Source: an uncultured Acetobacteraceae bacterium (GTDB lineage Bacteria; Pseudomonadota; Alphaproteobacteria; Acetobacterales; Acetobacteraceae). Taken from it: DNA of 38,656 nt. Of this stretch, positions 1-7,469 are shown in pieces. Positions within the stretch are counted from its first letter, which is position 1. The number at the start of each line of letters is the position of its first letter. The stretch lies in contig CAINEA010000533.1 in NCBI GenBank assembly GCA_903847525.1, positions 1 through 38,656 on the forward strand, in the 5' to 3' direction. A model generated the notes under the pieces. The model searched no databases, was not told the origin of the DNA, and saw only the letters and a list, made by a program, of their open reading frames with translations. A program made the translations under genes and the position numbers.

Positions 1-155
1 ACAATGCTATTGGGTGTGAAAATAAGGCGTTCGCGCGAAATAATGACGGCGACAATATCATCGCTGGCGGCCCGCAAGAATTTGTAATTGTGTGTGTTGG
101 GGTAGTTCGTAGTTGTGGCGATTTGTGTGACGTGTGTCGCGATTTTATGCAATAA
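1..155. other. Noncoding or decayed left edge, TG-rich
   Basis: No convincing gene is seen here. The stretch is poorer in GC than the rest of the window and has a TG-rich low-complexity part at about 88-140. Plus frame 3 stays open from base 3 to the TAA at 153-155, but the implied peptide shows no recognisable motif, and its upstream end lies outside the window. A 10-bp palindrome (TTCGCGCGAA) sits at 30-39. It may be a promoter region or the relic of a lost gene. Confidence 0.3.
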
Positions 156-359
156 AACAGTGTTTCGCGCGTATTTAAAGGCTCCAATACCGAGCGCAAT
201 CGCGCCAAGCAGGCGAAGGCTGAAGCAAAAGCACGTGAGCGTGAAGAACAGGTGGCAAGGCGCAAGGCCGGCCTGCCTGATCTTGAGCCCACACCGGAAG
301 AACCGGAAGACGCCTCAGCCGACGAACCGGTTTCGGGTGAAACGCCGACCCCGACTTGA
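156..359 (+). pseudogene. Start-less Lys/Glu/Pro-rich ORF, probable gene remnant
   Basis: An open frame runs from just after the TAA at 153-155 to the TGA at 357-359. It encodes a strongly biased peptide: a basic, Ala/Lys/Glu-rich helical stretch (NRAKQAKAEAKAREREEQ) followed by an acidic, Pro-rich tail (LEPTPEEPEDAS). The codon bias and composition look like real coding sequence, but no ATG, GTG or TTG lies in frame between the upstream stop and the helical part. I infer a gene that lost its 5' end, or a frameshift from the frame that precedes it. The next gene, a small conserved-looking hypothetical, follows 36 bases later in the same direction, so the two may once have been an operon. No function is assigned. 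Confidence 0.35.
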
Positions 360-395
360 AAATCGGCACCCTCTACCTTTGATCGGAATTATCTG

Positions 396-620
396 ATGGC
401 GCCCAAGCGCAAGATCGAATCCAGCTTCGTTATGTTCGACGTGCTGTATGTCGATGGCAGCCGTACGTCCAACCGCAAGGTTCCGAGCCTGGCATTGACC
501 ACGCTGGATGGCGACGAACCCGCGAAAACGATCATCGAGGGGCAGGATCGCGAGATCGGCCTGGCTTCGGGCCGGCCCCGCCCGGATATCCGTTCCGTCG
601 AACGTTCCGCCGCGAAGTAA
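396..620 (+). CDS. Small hypothetical protein, 74 aa
   Basis: A 74-residue basic protein beginning MAPKRKIESSFVMFDVLY. It has no signal peptide and no membrane segment. The central part (TSNRKVPSLALTTLDGDEP) has the codon use and regular hydrophobic pattern of a real small soluble protein rather than a chance frame. A weak GGA lies about nine bases before the ATG, so the start is only moderately supported. It converges on the ABC ATPase gene on the other strand, with a gap of about 50 bases. I do not recognise a named family from memory strongly enough to give a function. Confidence 0.5.
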   Translation: MAPKRKIESSFVMFDVLYVDGSRTSNRKVPSLALTTLDGDEPAKTIIEGQDREIGLASGRPRPDIRSVERSAAK

Positions 621-671
621 TCCATTCCGCCGGCTGGCTGTTGCAGGTGCAATGGCCACCCGCCTTCCGGA

Positions 672-1415
672 TCATAGGTCCGGTTCCTCCAGATTAAGCG
701 TAAGTGCGCGAAGATCCGCGGTGTGCGGATGTTTCGTTCGGCCCGCACGCAAATCCTCCGCCGATAGCTCCTCCACCAATTCGCCCCCCTGCATGACGCC
801 GACCCGGCCGCAGAGATGCGTGACCACGGCCAGATTGTGCGTGACCATCACATATGTCAGCGCCCGCGCCTGCTGCAGGTCCGCCAGCAAATTCAAAACC
901 TCGGCCTGCACGGACACATCCAGCGCGCTGGTCGGTTCATCCAACAGCAGCACTTCTGGTTCGGCCATCAGCGCGCGGGCAATGGCAACGCGCTGACGCT
1001 GCCCGCCCGATAGCTGGTGCGGATAGCGAAACCGTACCGCTTGCGGCAGCGCGACCTCCGCCAGCGCGCGCAGGATGCGCGGCTGCGCGTCGGCGATGCC
1101 GTGCACCAGCAAAGGTTCGGATAAGGCCCGGTCCACCGTCTGGCGTGGATGCAGCGAACCGTAAGGGTCCTGGAACACCATCTGCACCCGACGGAAGAAA
1201 CTCTTGTCGCGCTTCGGGCGCAACTTCTCGCCATCCAGCGTCATCTGCCCGGTCCACGCAGGATTGAGGCCGGAGAATGCCCGTAGGATGGTGGATTTGC
1301 CCGATCCGCTTTCGCCGACCAGCCCGAAGCTGGCGCCGCGAGGGACGGAAAAGGAAACGCCCTTCACCACCTCATTCTGACCGAACCGGACACGCAGGTC
1401 CGCAACGTGGATCAT
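672..1415 (-). CDS. Oligopeptide/dipeptide-type ABC transporter ATP-binding protein (second ATPase, DppF/OppF position)
   Basis: One of two nucleotide-binding subunits of a family-5 (Opp/Dpp/Nik) importer; it hydrolyses ATP at the inner face of the membrane. Visible motifs: Walker A GESGSGKST at about 34-42, Q-loop FQDPYGSL, signature LSGGQRQR at 135-142, Walker B VLLLDEP at 155-161 and switch His at 193. The start chosen (MIHVADLRV, at 1415) gives 247 aa and a 4-base ATGA overlap with the preceding ATPase gene. The frame stays open about 29 codons further upstream, but that part lies inside the neighbour and has no homology. It is short for OppF: the C-terminal oligopeptide/HPY extension with its cysteine cluster is absent. 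It is the last gene of the operon 6035-to-672. The substrate is unknown. Confidence 0.9.
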   Translation of the reverse strand: MIHVADLRVRFGQNEVVKGVSFSVPRGASFGLVGESGSGKSTILRAFSGLNPAWTGQMTLDGEKLRPKRDKSFFRRVQMVFQDPYGSLHPRQTVDRALSEPLLVHGIADAQPRILRALAEVALPQAVRFRYPHQLSGGQRQRVAIARALMAEPEVLLLDEPTSALDVSVQAEVLNLLADLQQARALTYVMVTHNLAVVTHLCGRVGVMQGGELVEELSAEDLRAGRTKHPHTADLRALTLNLEEPDL

Positions 1416-2269
1416 CCCCTGGCTCCGATCGGATCGAGCCAGGCGGGATCGCGGTTCAGCACCTGAAGGCGCTTTTGCGGATGGATCAGGCTCGGCAGGC
1501 ATTCCAGCAATCCTCGCGTGTAGCCATGCCTCGCATGGCGCAGATCGTGCGCCGGCAATTCCTCCACCACCTGGCCGGCATACATCACCGCCACTCGGTC
1601 GCAGACATGCGAAACCAGCGGCAAGTCGTGGCTGATCAGGATCAGCCCCATACCGCGGCTTGAGACCAGATCCTCGACCAGCCGCAGGATTTCAGCCTGC
1701 ACGGTGGCGTCCAGCGCACTGGTTGGCTCATCCGCGATCAGCAGGTCGGGGGACGGCGCCAGCATCATGGCGATCATCACCCGCTGCCCCATTCCGCCGG
1801 ACAATTCATGCGGATAGGCGCCGGCGACGCGGTCGGGATCGCGGATCTGCACCTGCGCCAACAGGTCCACCGCCGCCTCCGCCGCTTCTTTCCTGCCGGC
1901 CCTCGCGTTGGCAGGCCGGTGCGCCCGCCATGCCTCGGCGATCTGGCTGCCGGCGGTCATCACCGGGTTCAGCGCATATTTCGGATCCTGCAGGATCAGC
2001 CCCGCACGCCGGCCCCGGATGGCGCGCATATCCGCCTCGCTGGCCGCCAGCACGTCCGTGCCATCGAACGCCAGCCGGTCCGCGCTGATCCGCGCGTTGC
2101 CGGGCAACAGCTTCAAGATGGATCGCGCCGTCAGCGACTTGCCGGAACCAGACTCGCCGACGATACCCAGCTTCTCCTGCCCGAGCGACAACGAAACGCC
2201 GCGCACCGCCTCGCTCTCGCCCTGCGGCGTGGGAAAGCGGATCGACAGGTTCTTGATCTCGACCAGCAT
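1412..2269 (-). CDS. Oligopeptide/dipeptide-type ABC transporter ATP-binding protein (first ATPase, DppD/OppD position)
   Basis: Partner ATPase of the importer. Motifs: Walker A GESGSGKSL at about 38-46, Q-loop LQDPKYALNP (the OppD/DppD style), signature LSGGMGQR at 156-163, Walker B LLIADEP at 176-182 and switch His at 214. The start MLVEIKNLS at 2269 was chosen because its ATG shares one base with the TGA of the upstream permease (TGATG), a common sign of translational coupling; an earlier in-frame start would run into the permease gene. The length is 285 aa, shorter than typical OppD. It ends soon after the YTRGLLECLPSL segment and has no cysteine-rich C-terminal domain, unlike the ATPases at 30702 and 31664 in this window. 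Confidence 0.9.
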   Translation of the reverse strand: MLVEIKNLSIRFPTPQGESEAVRGVSLSLGQEKLGIVGESGSGKSLTARSILKLLPGNARISADRLAFDGTDVLAASEADMRAIRGRRAGLILQDPKYALNPVMTAGSQIAEAWRAHRPANARAGRKEAAEAAVDLLAQVQIRDPDRVAGAYPHELSGGMGQRVMIAMMLAPSPDLLIADEPTSALDATVQAEILRLVEDLVSSRGMGLILISHDLPLVSHVCDRVAVMYAGQVVEELPAHDLRHARHGYTRGLLECLPSLIHPQKRLQVLNRDPAWLDPIGARG

Positions 2270-3177
2270 CAGCTCTGTTTCGGATCGAGCACGTCGCGTA
2301 AGCCATCGCCCAGCAGGTTGAACGCCAGCGACACAACGAAAATGGCCAGGCCGGGGATCGTCGGCACCCACCATTCATCCAGCAGGAAGCGCCGGGCGGA
2401 CGCGATCATGGCCCCCCATTCCGGCGACGGCGGCTGCGCGCCCATGCCCAAAAACCCAAGACCGGCAGCGGTCAGCACGATGCTACTCATATCCAACGTC
2501 ACGCGCACGATCAGGCTGGACAGACACAACGGCGCGATGTGGCGCAGCACGATGCGCGACGCGCTGGCGCCCGTCAGCCGGACGGCGGCGACGAAATCGG
2601 TGTTGCGGAACGTCAGCGTCTCCGCCCGTGCCAGCCGCGCATAGGGCGGCCAGGCGGTCAGGGCGATGGCGAACACCGCGCTCTCCACGCCCGGCTTCAT
2701 CGCCGCGACAAAGGCCAGCGCCAGCACCAGCCGGGGAAAGGCCAGGAAGATGTCGGTGACCCGCATCAGCACCTTGTCGGCGATGCCCCCGGCATAACCC
2801 GCCACACATCCCACCGCCAGGCCGAACGGTGCCACCAACACCACCACCGCCAGCACCATGCCCAGCGTGATCCGCCCGCCATACACCAGTCGGGAAAACA
2901 GATCCCGCCCCAACTCGTCGGTGCCCAGCCAATGCGCCGCCGACGGCGGTGCCAGCCGGGCCGCCAGATCCTGCGCCCCCGGGTTCTGCGTCGCCAGCAC
3001 CGGCGCCAACGCCGATACGACCACGACGAAAACGATCACGCAAAGCCCGGCCATTGCCAGGCCATGCCGACGGAACTGCAGCCACAGCCTGTAGCGCCGC
3101 CCCCAGGCGGCCTGGCTGCGAGAGGCCGGGCTGTCGCTGAGCAGCCAGTCGCGCGTGATCCCGCTCACCACCGGCAC
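2269..3177 (-). CDS. Opp/Dpp-type ABC transporter permease (DppC-like)
   Basis: Inner-membrane subunit of about 302 aa. The N-terminal cytoplasmic stretch and first membrane helix (GLAMAGLCVIVFVVVVSA) are followed by the family hallmark HWLGTDELGRDLFSRLVYGG, then five further hydrophobic segments. The EAA-type loop that contacts the ATPase is at AAVRLTGASASRIVLRH. The end, NLLGDGLRDVLDPK, is the classic C-terminus of the DppC/OppC branch. The start is GTG at 3175-3177, one base after the TGA of the DppB-like gene, so the two are surely co-translated. The family is certain; the transported solute is not. Confidence 0.92.
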   Translation of the reverse strand: MPVVSGITRDWLLSDSPASRSQAAWGRRYRLWLQFRRHGLAMAGLCVIVFVVVVSALAPVLATQNPGAQDLAARLAPPSAAHWLGTDELGRDLFSRLVYGGRITLGMVLAVVVLVAPFGLAVGCVAGYAGGIADKVLMRVTDIFLAFPRLVLALAFVAAMKPGVESAVFAIALTAWPPYARLARAETLTFRNTDFVAAVRLTGASASRIVLRHIAPLCLSSLIVRVTLDMSSIVLTAAGLGFLGMGAQPPSPEWGAMIASARRFLLDEWWVPTIPGLAIFVVSLAFNLLGDGLRDVLDPKQS

Positions 3178-3178
3178 C

Positions 3179-4192
3179 TCATCGTACCCGTGGATCCAGC
3201 ATGCGGTAGATCATGTCCGCCAACAGGTTCAGCACGACATAGACCAGCCCAACCACCAAGGTGGCGCCCAGCACCGCATTCATATCCGCGTTCAGCAGCG
3301 ACACGGTCAGATACTGACCAAGACCCGGCCAGCTGAACACCGTCTCGGTGATTACCGCCCCCTCCAGCAGGCCGGCGTAGGTCAGCGCCAGCACCGTCAC
3401 CAGCCGCACCGCGATGTTGCCGAACGCATGCCGCCAGATAATGCGCGCCGCCGACAGGCCCTTCGCGCGCGCGGTGATGATGTACTCGCCCGACAGCGCA
3501 TCCAGCATGAACGCCCGCGTCATCCGCGCGATATAGGCGATGCTGAACCACGCCAGCACGCCGGCCGGCTGTGCCAGATGCGCCAGAGCATCCCGGAAAC
3601 TATCCCAGTCGCCCGCGATCATGCTGTCCACCGTCAGCAGGCCGGTATTTTCTGGAACCATGTCCTGAAACACCACGTCCGCCCGCCCGGTGCCCGGCGC
3701 CCAGCCCAGCCTGGCGTAGAACACCAGCAACGACAGCATCGCCAGCACGAACACCGGCACCGACTGTCCGGTCAGGCAGAACACCCGCACCACATTGTCC
3801 AGCCGCGATCCCTGCCGCACCGCCGCGAAAACACCCAACGGAATACCGATCAGCATGGCGATCAACATCGCGGTCGTCGCCAGTTCGATCGTGGCGGGAA
3901 AGAAATGCGCGATGTCCTCGGTCACCGGATGGGACGTCATCACCGAATTGCCGAGATCGCCATGCATCAACTGGGTGATGTAGCGAAAGAACTGGATAGG
4001 CAGAGGCCGATCCAGCCCCATCTCGATCCGCGTCCGCGCAATCACCTCCTCCGGCGCCCGATCCCCCAGAATCGCCAGCACCGGATCGATCGGCATCACC
4101 CGGCCGATCAGGAAAGTCACCAACGCCAACCCCAACAAGGTAATCGGCACCGTAACCACCGCCCCCGCCAACGCCCGAACGGACGCCCTCAT
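3179..4192 (-). CDS. Opp/Dpp-type ABC transporter permease (DppB-like)
   Basis: Inner-membrane permease of 337 aa, first of the four tightly packed transporter genes. It has an N-terminal membrane helix (VTVPITLLGLALVTFLIGR), the family segment RIEMGLDRPLPIQF, a periplasmic loop longer than in the homologue at 28947, an EAA-type loop near ARAKGLSAARIIWRHAFGN, and the ending NLLADMIYRMLDPRVR. The start MRASVRALAG at 4192 was chosen because the extra upstream residues in the same frame would come from the hairpin repeat at 4224-4420 and look nothing like the family. The inverted repeat lies between this gene and the binding-protein gene. Confidence 0.92.
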   Translation of the reverse strand: MRASVRALAGAVVTVPITLLGLALVTFLIGRVMPIDPVLAILGDRAPEEVIARTRIEMGLDRPLPIQFFRYITQLMHGDLGNSVMTSHPVTEDIAHFFPATIELATTAMLIAMLIGIPLGVFAAVRQGSRLDNVVRVFCLTGQSVPVFVLAMLSLLVFYARLGWAPGTGRADVVFQDMVPENTGLLTVDSMIAGDWDSFRDALAHLAQPAGVLAWFSIAYIARMTRAFMLDALSGEYIITARAKGLSAARIIWRHAFGNIAVRLVTVLALTYAGLLEGAVITETVFSWPGLGQYLTVSLLNADMNAVLGATLVVGLVYVVLNLLADMIYRMLDPRVR

Positions 4193-4223
4193 GCGGGGCG
4201 AAAGGCGGCTGCTGGAAAGAACC

Positions 4224-4420
4224 AGCAAGGCCAGGGGCTCTGCCCCTGCACCCCGCCAAAGGGCTGGGCCCTTTGGATACCCATGACATTTCTTAAGGAT
4301 TGGACGGGCAATACGGAGCTGCAACCACCACCGATGCCCGCCCAATCCTTAAGAAATAACCAGGAGTCCAGAGGCTCGCCTCTGGCGGGGGTCCAGGGGG
4401 CAGCGCCCCCTGGCCTTGCT
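4224..4420. repeat. Large inverted repeat built of two copies of a two-hairpin module
   Basis: Arms 4224-4310 and 4335-4420 are near-complementary over about 86 bases around a 24-base centre. Each arm also folds on itself twice. Left arm: CAGGGGC/GCCCCTG (4232-4248) and CCAAAGGGC/GCCCTTTGG (4256-4276). Right arm: CCAGAGGC/GCCTCTGG (4368-4385) and CCAGGGGGC/GCCCCCTGG (4393-4413). The stems differ in sequence between the arms but stay paired, so changes are compensatory. Both arms share the block TTTCTTAAGGATTGG, which flanks the centre. It resembles REP/BIME-like intergenic elements seen in Acetobacteraceae genomes. Lying between the binding-protein gene and its permeases, it may act as a partial terminator or as an mRNA 3' stabiliser, as the malE-malF REP does. 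No U-tract follows. Confidence 0.85.
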
Positions 4421-4448
4421 TGCCTTATCAGGCTCCAGTCTCCCCGCA

Positions 4449-6035
4449 TCAGGTCTTGAGGATGGGGGCGTAGTCGGTGAGGTCGGACATGGGGCCGACT
4501 TTGAAGCCGGAGACGCCTTTGCCCATGGTCGCGACTTCCTGCTGTTGCAGGATGAACGCGAACGGACTGCGATCCTGGTGGAGTTGCTGCATCTTCTCGT
4601 AGACGGCGATGCGCTTCTTGGTATCCAGTTCCTTGACGTTGGCGGCGACCATCTTGGTGAGTTCGGCATCCTGCCAGGAACTGCGCCAGGCCAGGGTCTT
4701 AAGCTTCGGGCTGTCGCCGTTATCCGGATTGTAGCAGAACGCCTGCGCGTTGGAGTTGGGGTCGAAGTAATCCGAGCCCCAGACCAGCAGCGCCAGCTGG
4801 TGCTGGCGGCCGCGGGTCTTGGTGATGACCTGCTTCTGCTCGCCCGCGAGCAGGGTGGCCTTGATGCCGATGGCGGCAAGGTTGGCCTGCACGGCCTGGG
4901 CGATATCGGCGTACGGCGCGGTGGAGATGTAGTCCAGCGTCACCTCAAACCCGTTGGGCAGGCCGGCCTGCAGCAGCAGGGTCTTCGCCTTGCCGATGGT
5001 CTTCTCGAACGGCTGGTCGGTCAGGGCGGCAGGCAGGCCCTTGGGCAGGAAGGCCTGGGATACCAGCCAGGTGTTCGGCACGATGTTCTTCTGGATGGCC
5101 GCATAATCGATCGCGTATTTGATCGCCTGGCGCACTTCCGGCTTGGCCAGGGCGGGATGGGTCTGGTTCATCGCCAGATACATCGAGGACGCCTTGGCGG
5201 AAGCCACCGGGGTGAATTCCTTCTTGCCGGCGATCGACTTCAGCTGCTCGGTCTCCAGGTTGCGCGCTATATCGATATCGCCCTTTTCCAGCGACAGCAG
5301 CTGCGCCGAAGGATCGGGGATGTGGCGGATGATCAGCCGCTTGGCGTGCGGCTTGACGGTAGAGTTGGGATTCGCCTCCAACGAGACGGCCTCGCTCGCC
5401 TTCCAGGATTTCACCTGGAACGGTCCGGACCCGGCGCTGTTGGTCTTCAACCAGCCGTTGCCCATGTCGCCGTCCTTGGCATTCGCCATGGCGAGCTTCT
5501 TTTCCACCACGCCGCCGATATTGGCCGACAGGCAGTACAGCACGAAGCTTGGAGCCTGGCTTTCCGGCAGGGTCATGACCACCTTGCCGCCCTCGTTGCG
5601 GATCAGCTTTTCGACATTGTCCTTGGTGTAGCCGAACTGGGTGATGATGAAGCCCGGCGTCTTGTTCAGGATCACCGCGCGCTGCAGCGAAAACACCACG
5701 TCGTCGGCCGTGACCGGCGCGCCGGAGGCGAATTTGGGGCCTGTTTTCAGCGTGAAGGTGAAGGTCAGTCCGTCCGGCGAGATGTCCCATTTCTGCGCCA
5801 GGTCGCCGGCGAGTTTGTCGGGGTTGGCGACCTCCGGCCGGACGAGGCGCTGATACACATTGCCGCCGATCTCATTGCCCGAGAACTCGAAGCTCTCCTG
5901 CGGATCGAGGCTGATGATGTCGTCGATCTGCTTGGCCATCACCACCACGTCTTTTGGCGTAGCGGCAAAGCCGGCGTTGACAGGGGCGGCGGCGATGGCG
6001 GCGGTGGTCGCCAACAGGGTGCGGCGGGTCAGCAT
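4449..6035 (-). CDS. Extracellular solute-binding protein, family 5 (DppA/OppA/NikA-like)
   Basis: Periplasmic receptor of the family-5 ABC importer encoded just downstream. The 528-aa precursor starts MLTRRTLLATTAAIAAAP. It has a twin-arginine-like TRRTLL followed by a hydrophobic stretch and a likely cleavage near NAGFA, so export by Tat is possible. Family features include the early LDPQESFEF segment, NVYQRLVRPE, WDISPDGLTFTFTLK, GAPVTADDVVFSLQRA and the later AIDYAAIQKNI region. A strong GGGAGA lies upstream of the ATG. It heads the set 6035-to-672. The ligand (dipeptide, oligopeptide, nickel chelate, glutathione or other) cannot be told from sequence alone. Confidence 0.92.
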   Translation of the reverse strand: MLTRRTLLATTAAIAAAPVNAGFAATPKDVVVMAKQIDDIISLDPQESFEFSGNEIGGNVYQRLVRPEVANPDKLAGDLAQKWDISPDGLTFTFTLKTGPKFASGAPVTADDVVFSLQRAVILNKTPGFIITQFGYTKDNVEKLIRNEGGKVVMTLPESQAPSFVLYCLSANIGGVVEKKLAMANAKDGDMGNGWLKTNSAGSGPFQVKSWKASEAVSLEANPNSTVKPHAKRLIIRHIPDPSAQLLSLEKGDIDIARNLETEQLKSIAGKKEFTPVASAKASSMYLAMNQTHPALAKPEVRQAIKYAIDYAAIQKNIVPNTWLVSQAFLPKGLPAALTDQPFEKTIGKAKTLLLQAGLPNGFEVTLDYISTAPYADIAQAVQANLAAIGIKATLLAGEQKQVITKTRGRQHQLALLVWGSDYFDPNSNAQAFCYNPDNGDSPKLKTLAWRSSWQDAELTKMVAANVKELDTKKRIAVYEKMQQLHQDRSPFAFILQQQEVATMGKGVSGFKVGPMSDLTDYAPILKT

Positions 6036-6113
6036 GGCTCTTGTCTCCCGGATTCGGTCGCGGGAGCATACGCATGGCAGGGCCGCTTCGGAAAGTCCGA
6101 TCGAGGCGAACGC

Positions 6114-7415
6114 CTATTCGAGCTCCTCCAGGCTAAACTGCTCGGCCTCCTCGTCATAGCTATAGAGTTCGGCGTAGCGGCCCCATGCGATCGCGGTGCG
6201 CAGGGTTTCGTCGGCGTAGTCCGCGGACATATGGTCTTCCAGCTCATCGCGGAAGCGCACGGCGGAAGCCCGGTGATTGCCGCGGTCATCCAGCACCTGG
6301 CGGATCATCGCCACCAGCGGCACGTGCGCGCGCAAGGCCGCGGCAAACTGGGTCTTGCGGTCGTCGGTGTCGGCGCCGACGAAGGCCAAGCCGGCATCGG
6401 TCAGGCGGATGTCGCCCTCTTCCAGCACCGCAAACCCTAGCATTTGCAGCGCTTCGCCGAGGGGAAACAGATCGTCCAATTCCAATTGGAGGGCGCCTGC
6501 GACCGCAGGCAGGTCAGCGCGGCCGTTATAGGGTGGGGCGGCCAGTGTCTCCAGCAGGCCGGCCATCAGGTTGGTGGAAACCGGATGGATCGGTGTCGCC
6601 AGTGCGGCTTCCTTGGATGGTGCATGCGTGGGCGCGGGGCGGCGCGTCATCAGGGCGTAGATATCGTCCACCATCTGGCGAAAAGCCGGGTCCAGCCGAT
6701 TGCGCGGATGGGGGAACGGCACCGTCAGTTCACTCGCGACGCGGCCGGGGTTGGACGAGAACACCAGGATGCGGTCGCACATCAGCACCGCTTCCTCGAT
6801 GTTGTGGGTGACCATCAGCACCGATTTCAGCGGCAGCTTGCCTTCGGACCACAGGTCTATGAGGTCGGTGCGCAGCGTTTCGGCGGTTAGCACGTCAAGG
6901 GCGGAAAACGGCTCGTCCATCAGCAGCAGGTCCGGATGCACCACCAGCGCACGGGCCAGGCCGACACGTTGACGCATGCCGCCGGACAGTTCCTTCGGAT
7001 AGGCGCTCTCGTAACCGCCGAGGCCGATCAGGTCGATTGCCTCCTCCGCCCGCCGCTCGCGCTCGGCGCGAGGAACGCCCTGCGCCTCCAGGCCGATTTC
7101 GACGTTTTCCTGCACCGTAAGCCAGGGGAACAGGGCAAAGCTCTGGAACACCATGGCAACGCCGTCGGCGGGGCCGGTGAGTTTCTTGCCCTGCCACAGC
7201 ACGGTGCCGGCGGTAGGCAACAGCAGACCGGCGACAATGCGCAGGAGGGTTGATTTACCGGACCCGGAACGGCCCAACAACGCGACCATCTCGCCACTGC
7301 GGATCGAGACGTTCACGTCGTCCAGCACCACGAGATCGGCGTTAGACTCCTTATAATAGGCCTGCCGGCACCCCCGCACTTCGACGAGGTTGGTGGTTTC
7401 GACGCGCACGTCCAT
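6114..7415 (-). CDS. Nitrate/sulfonate-type ABC transporter ATP-binding protein with AAA-associated C-terminal domain
   Basis: ATPase of the nitrate/taurine/bicarbonate importer group. The ABC domain (about 1-250) has Walker A GRSGSGKST at 48-56, FQSFALFPWLT with the Q-loop, signature LSGGMRQR at 143-150, Walker B LLLMDEPFSALD and switch His in VTHNIEEA. After about residue 280 follows a second region of about 140 residues (LMAGLLETLA to YDEEAEQFSLEELE) that matches the AAA-associated C-terminal domain found on such ATPases when they pair with a duplicated permease. The start at 7415 is backed by AGAGGG seven bases upstream; an earlier in-frame start at 7448 is less likely. It follows the fused permease by 54 bases. 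No binding protein of the matching type is nearby. Confidence 0.88.
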   Translation of the reverse strand: MDVRVETTNLVEVRGCRQAYYKESNADLVVLDDVNVSIRSGEMVALLGRSGSGKSTLLRIVAGLLLPTAGTVLWQGKKLTGPADGVAMVFQSFALFPWLTVQENVEIGLEAQGVPRAERERRAEEAIDLIGLGGYESAYPKELSGGMRQRVGLARALVVHPDLLLMDEPFSALDVLTAETLRTDLIDLWSEGKLPLKSVLMVTHNIEEAVLMCDRILVFSSNPGRVASELTVPFPHPRNRLDPAFRQMVDDIYALMTRRPAPTHAPSKEAALATPIHPVSTNLMAGLLETLAAPPYNGRADLPAVAGALQLELDDLFPLGEALQMLGFAVLEEGDIRLTDAGLAFVGADTDDRKTQFAAALRAHVPLVAMIRQVLDDRGNHRASAVRFRDELEDHMSADYADETLRTAIAWGRYAELYSYDEEAEQFSLEELE

Positions 7416-7469
7416 TGCGAACCCTCTGTTATTCGGAGCGGAAACCACAGCTGTTCAGTCGATCCAACC

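Noticed and set aside
3155-4459. A 434-codon plus-strand frame across the permease and the inverted repeat
   Set aside because: Shadow of the DppB-like gene; runs through the hairpin element; rich in Gln/His/Arg as expected for antisense of membrane helices.
4416-6440. A 674-codon open frame on the plus strand opposite the binding-protein gene
   Set aside because: It lies antisense to a clear family-5 receptor and part of the ATPase gene; its composition is the mirror of GC-rich codon bias and it has no family motif.
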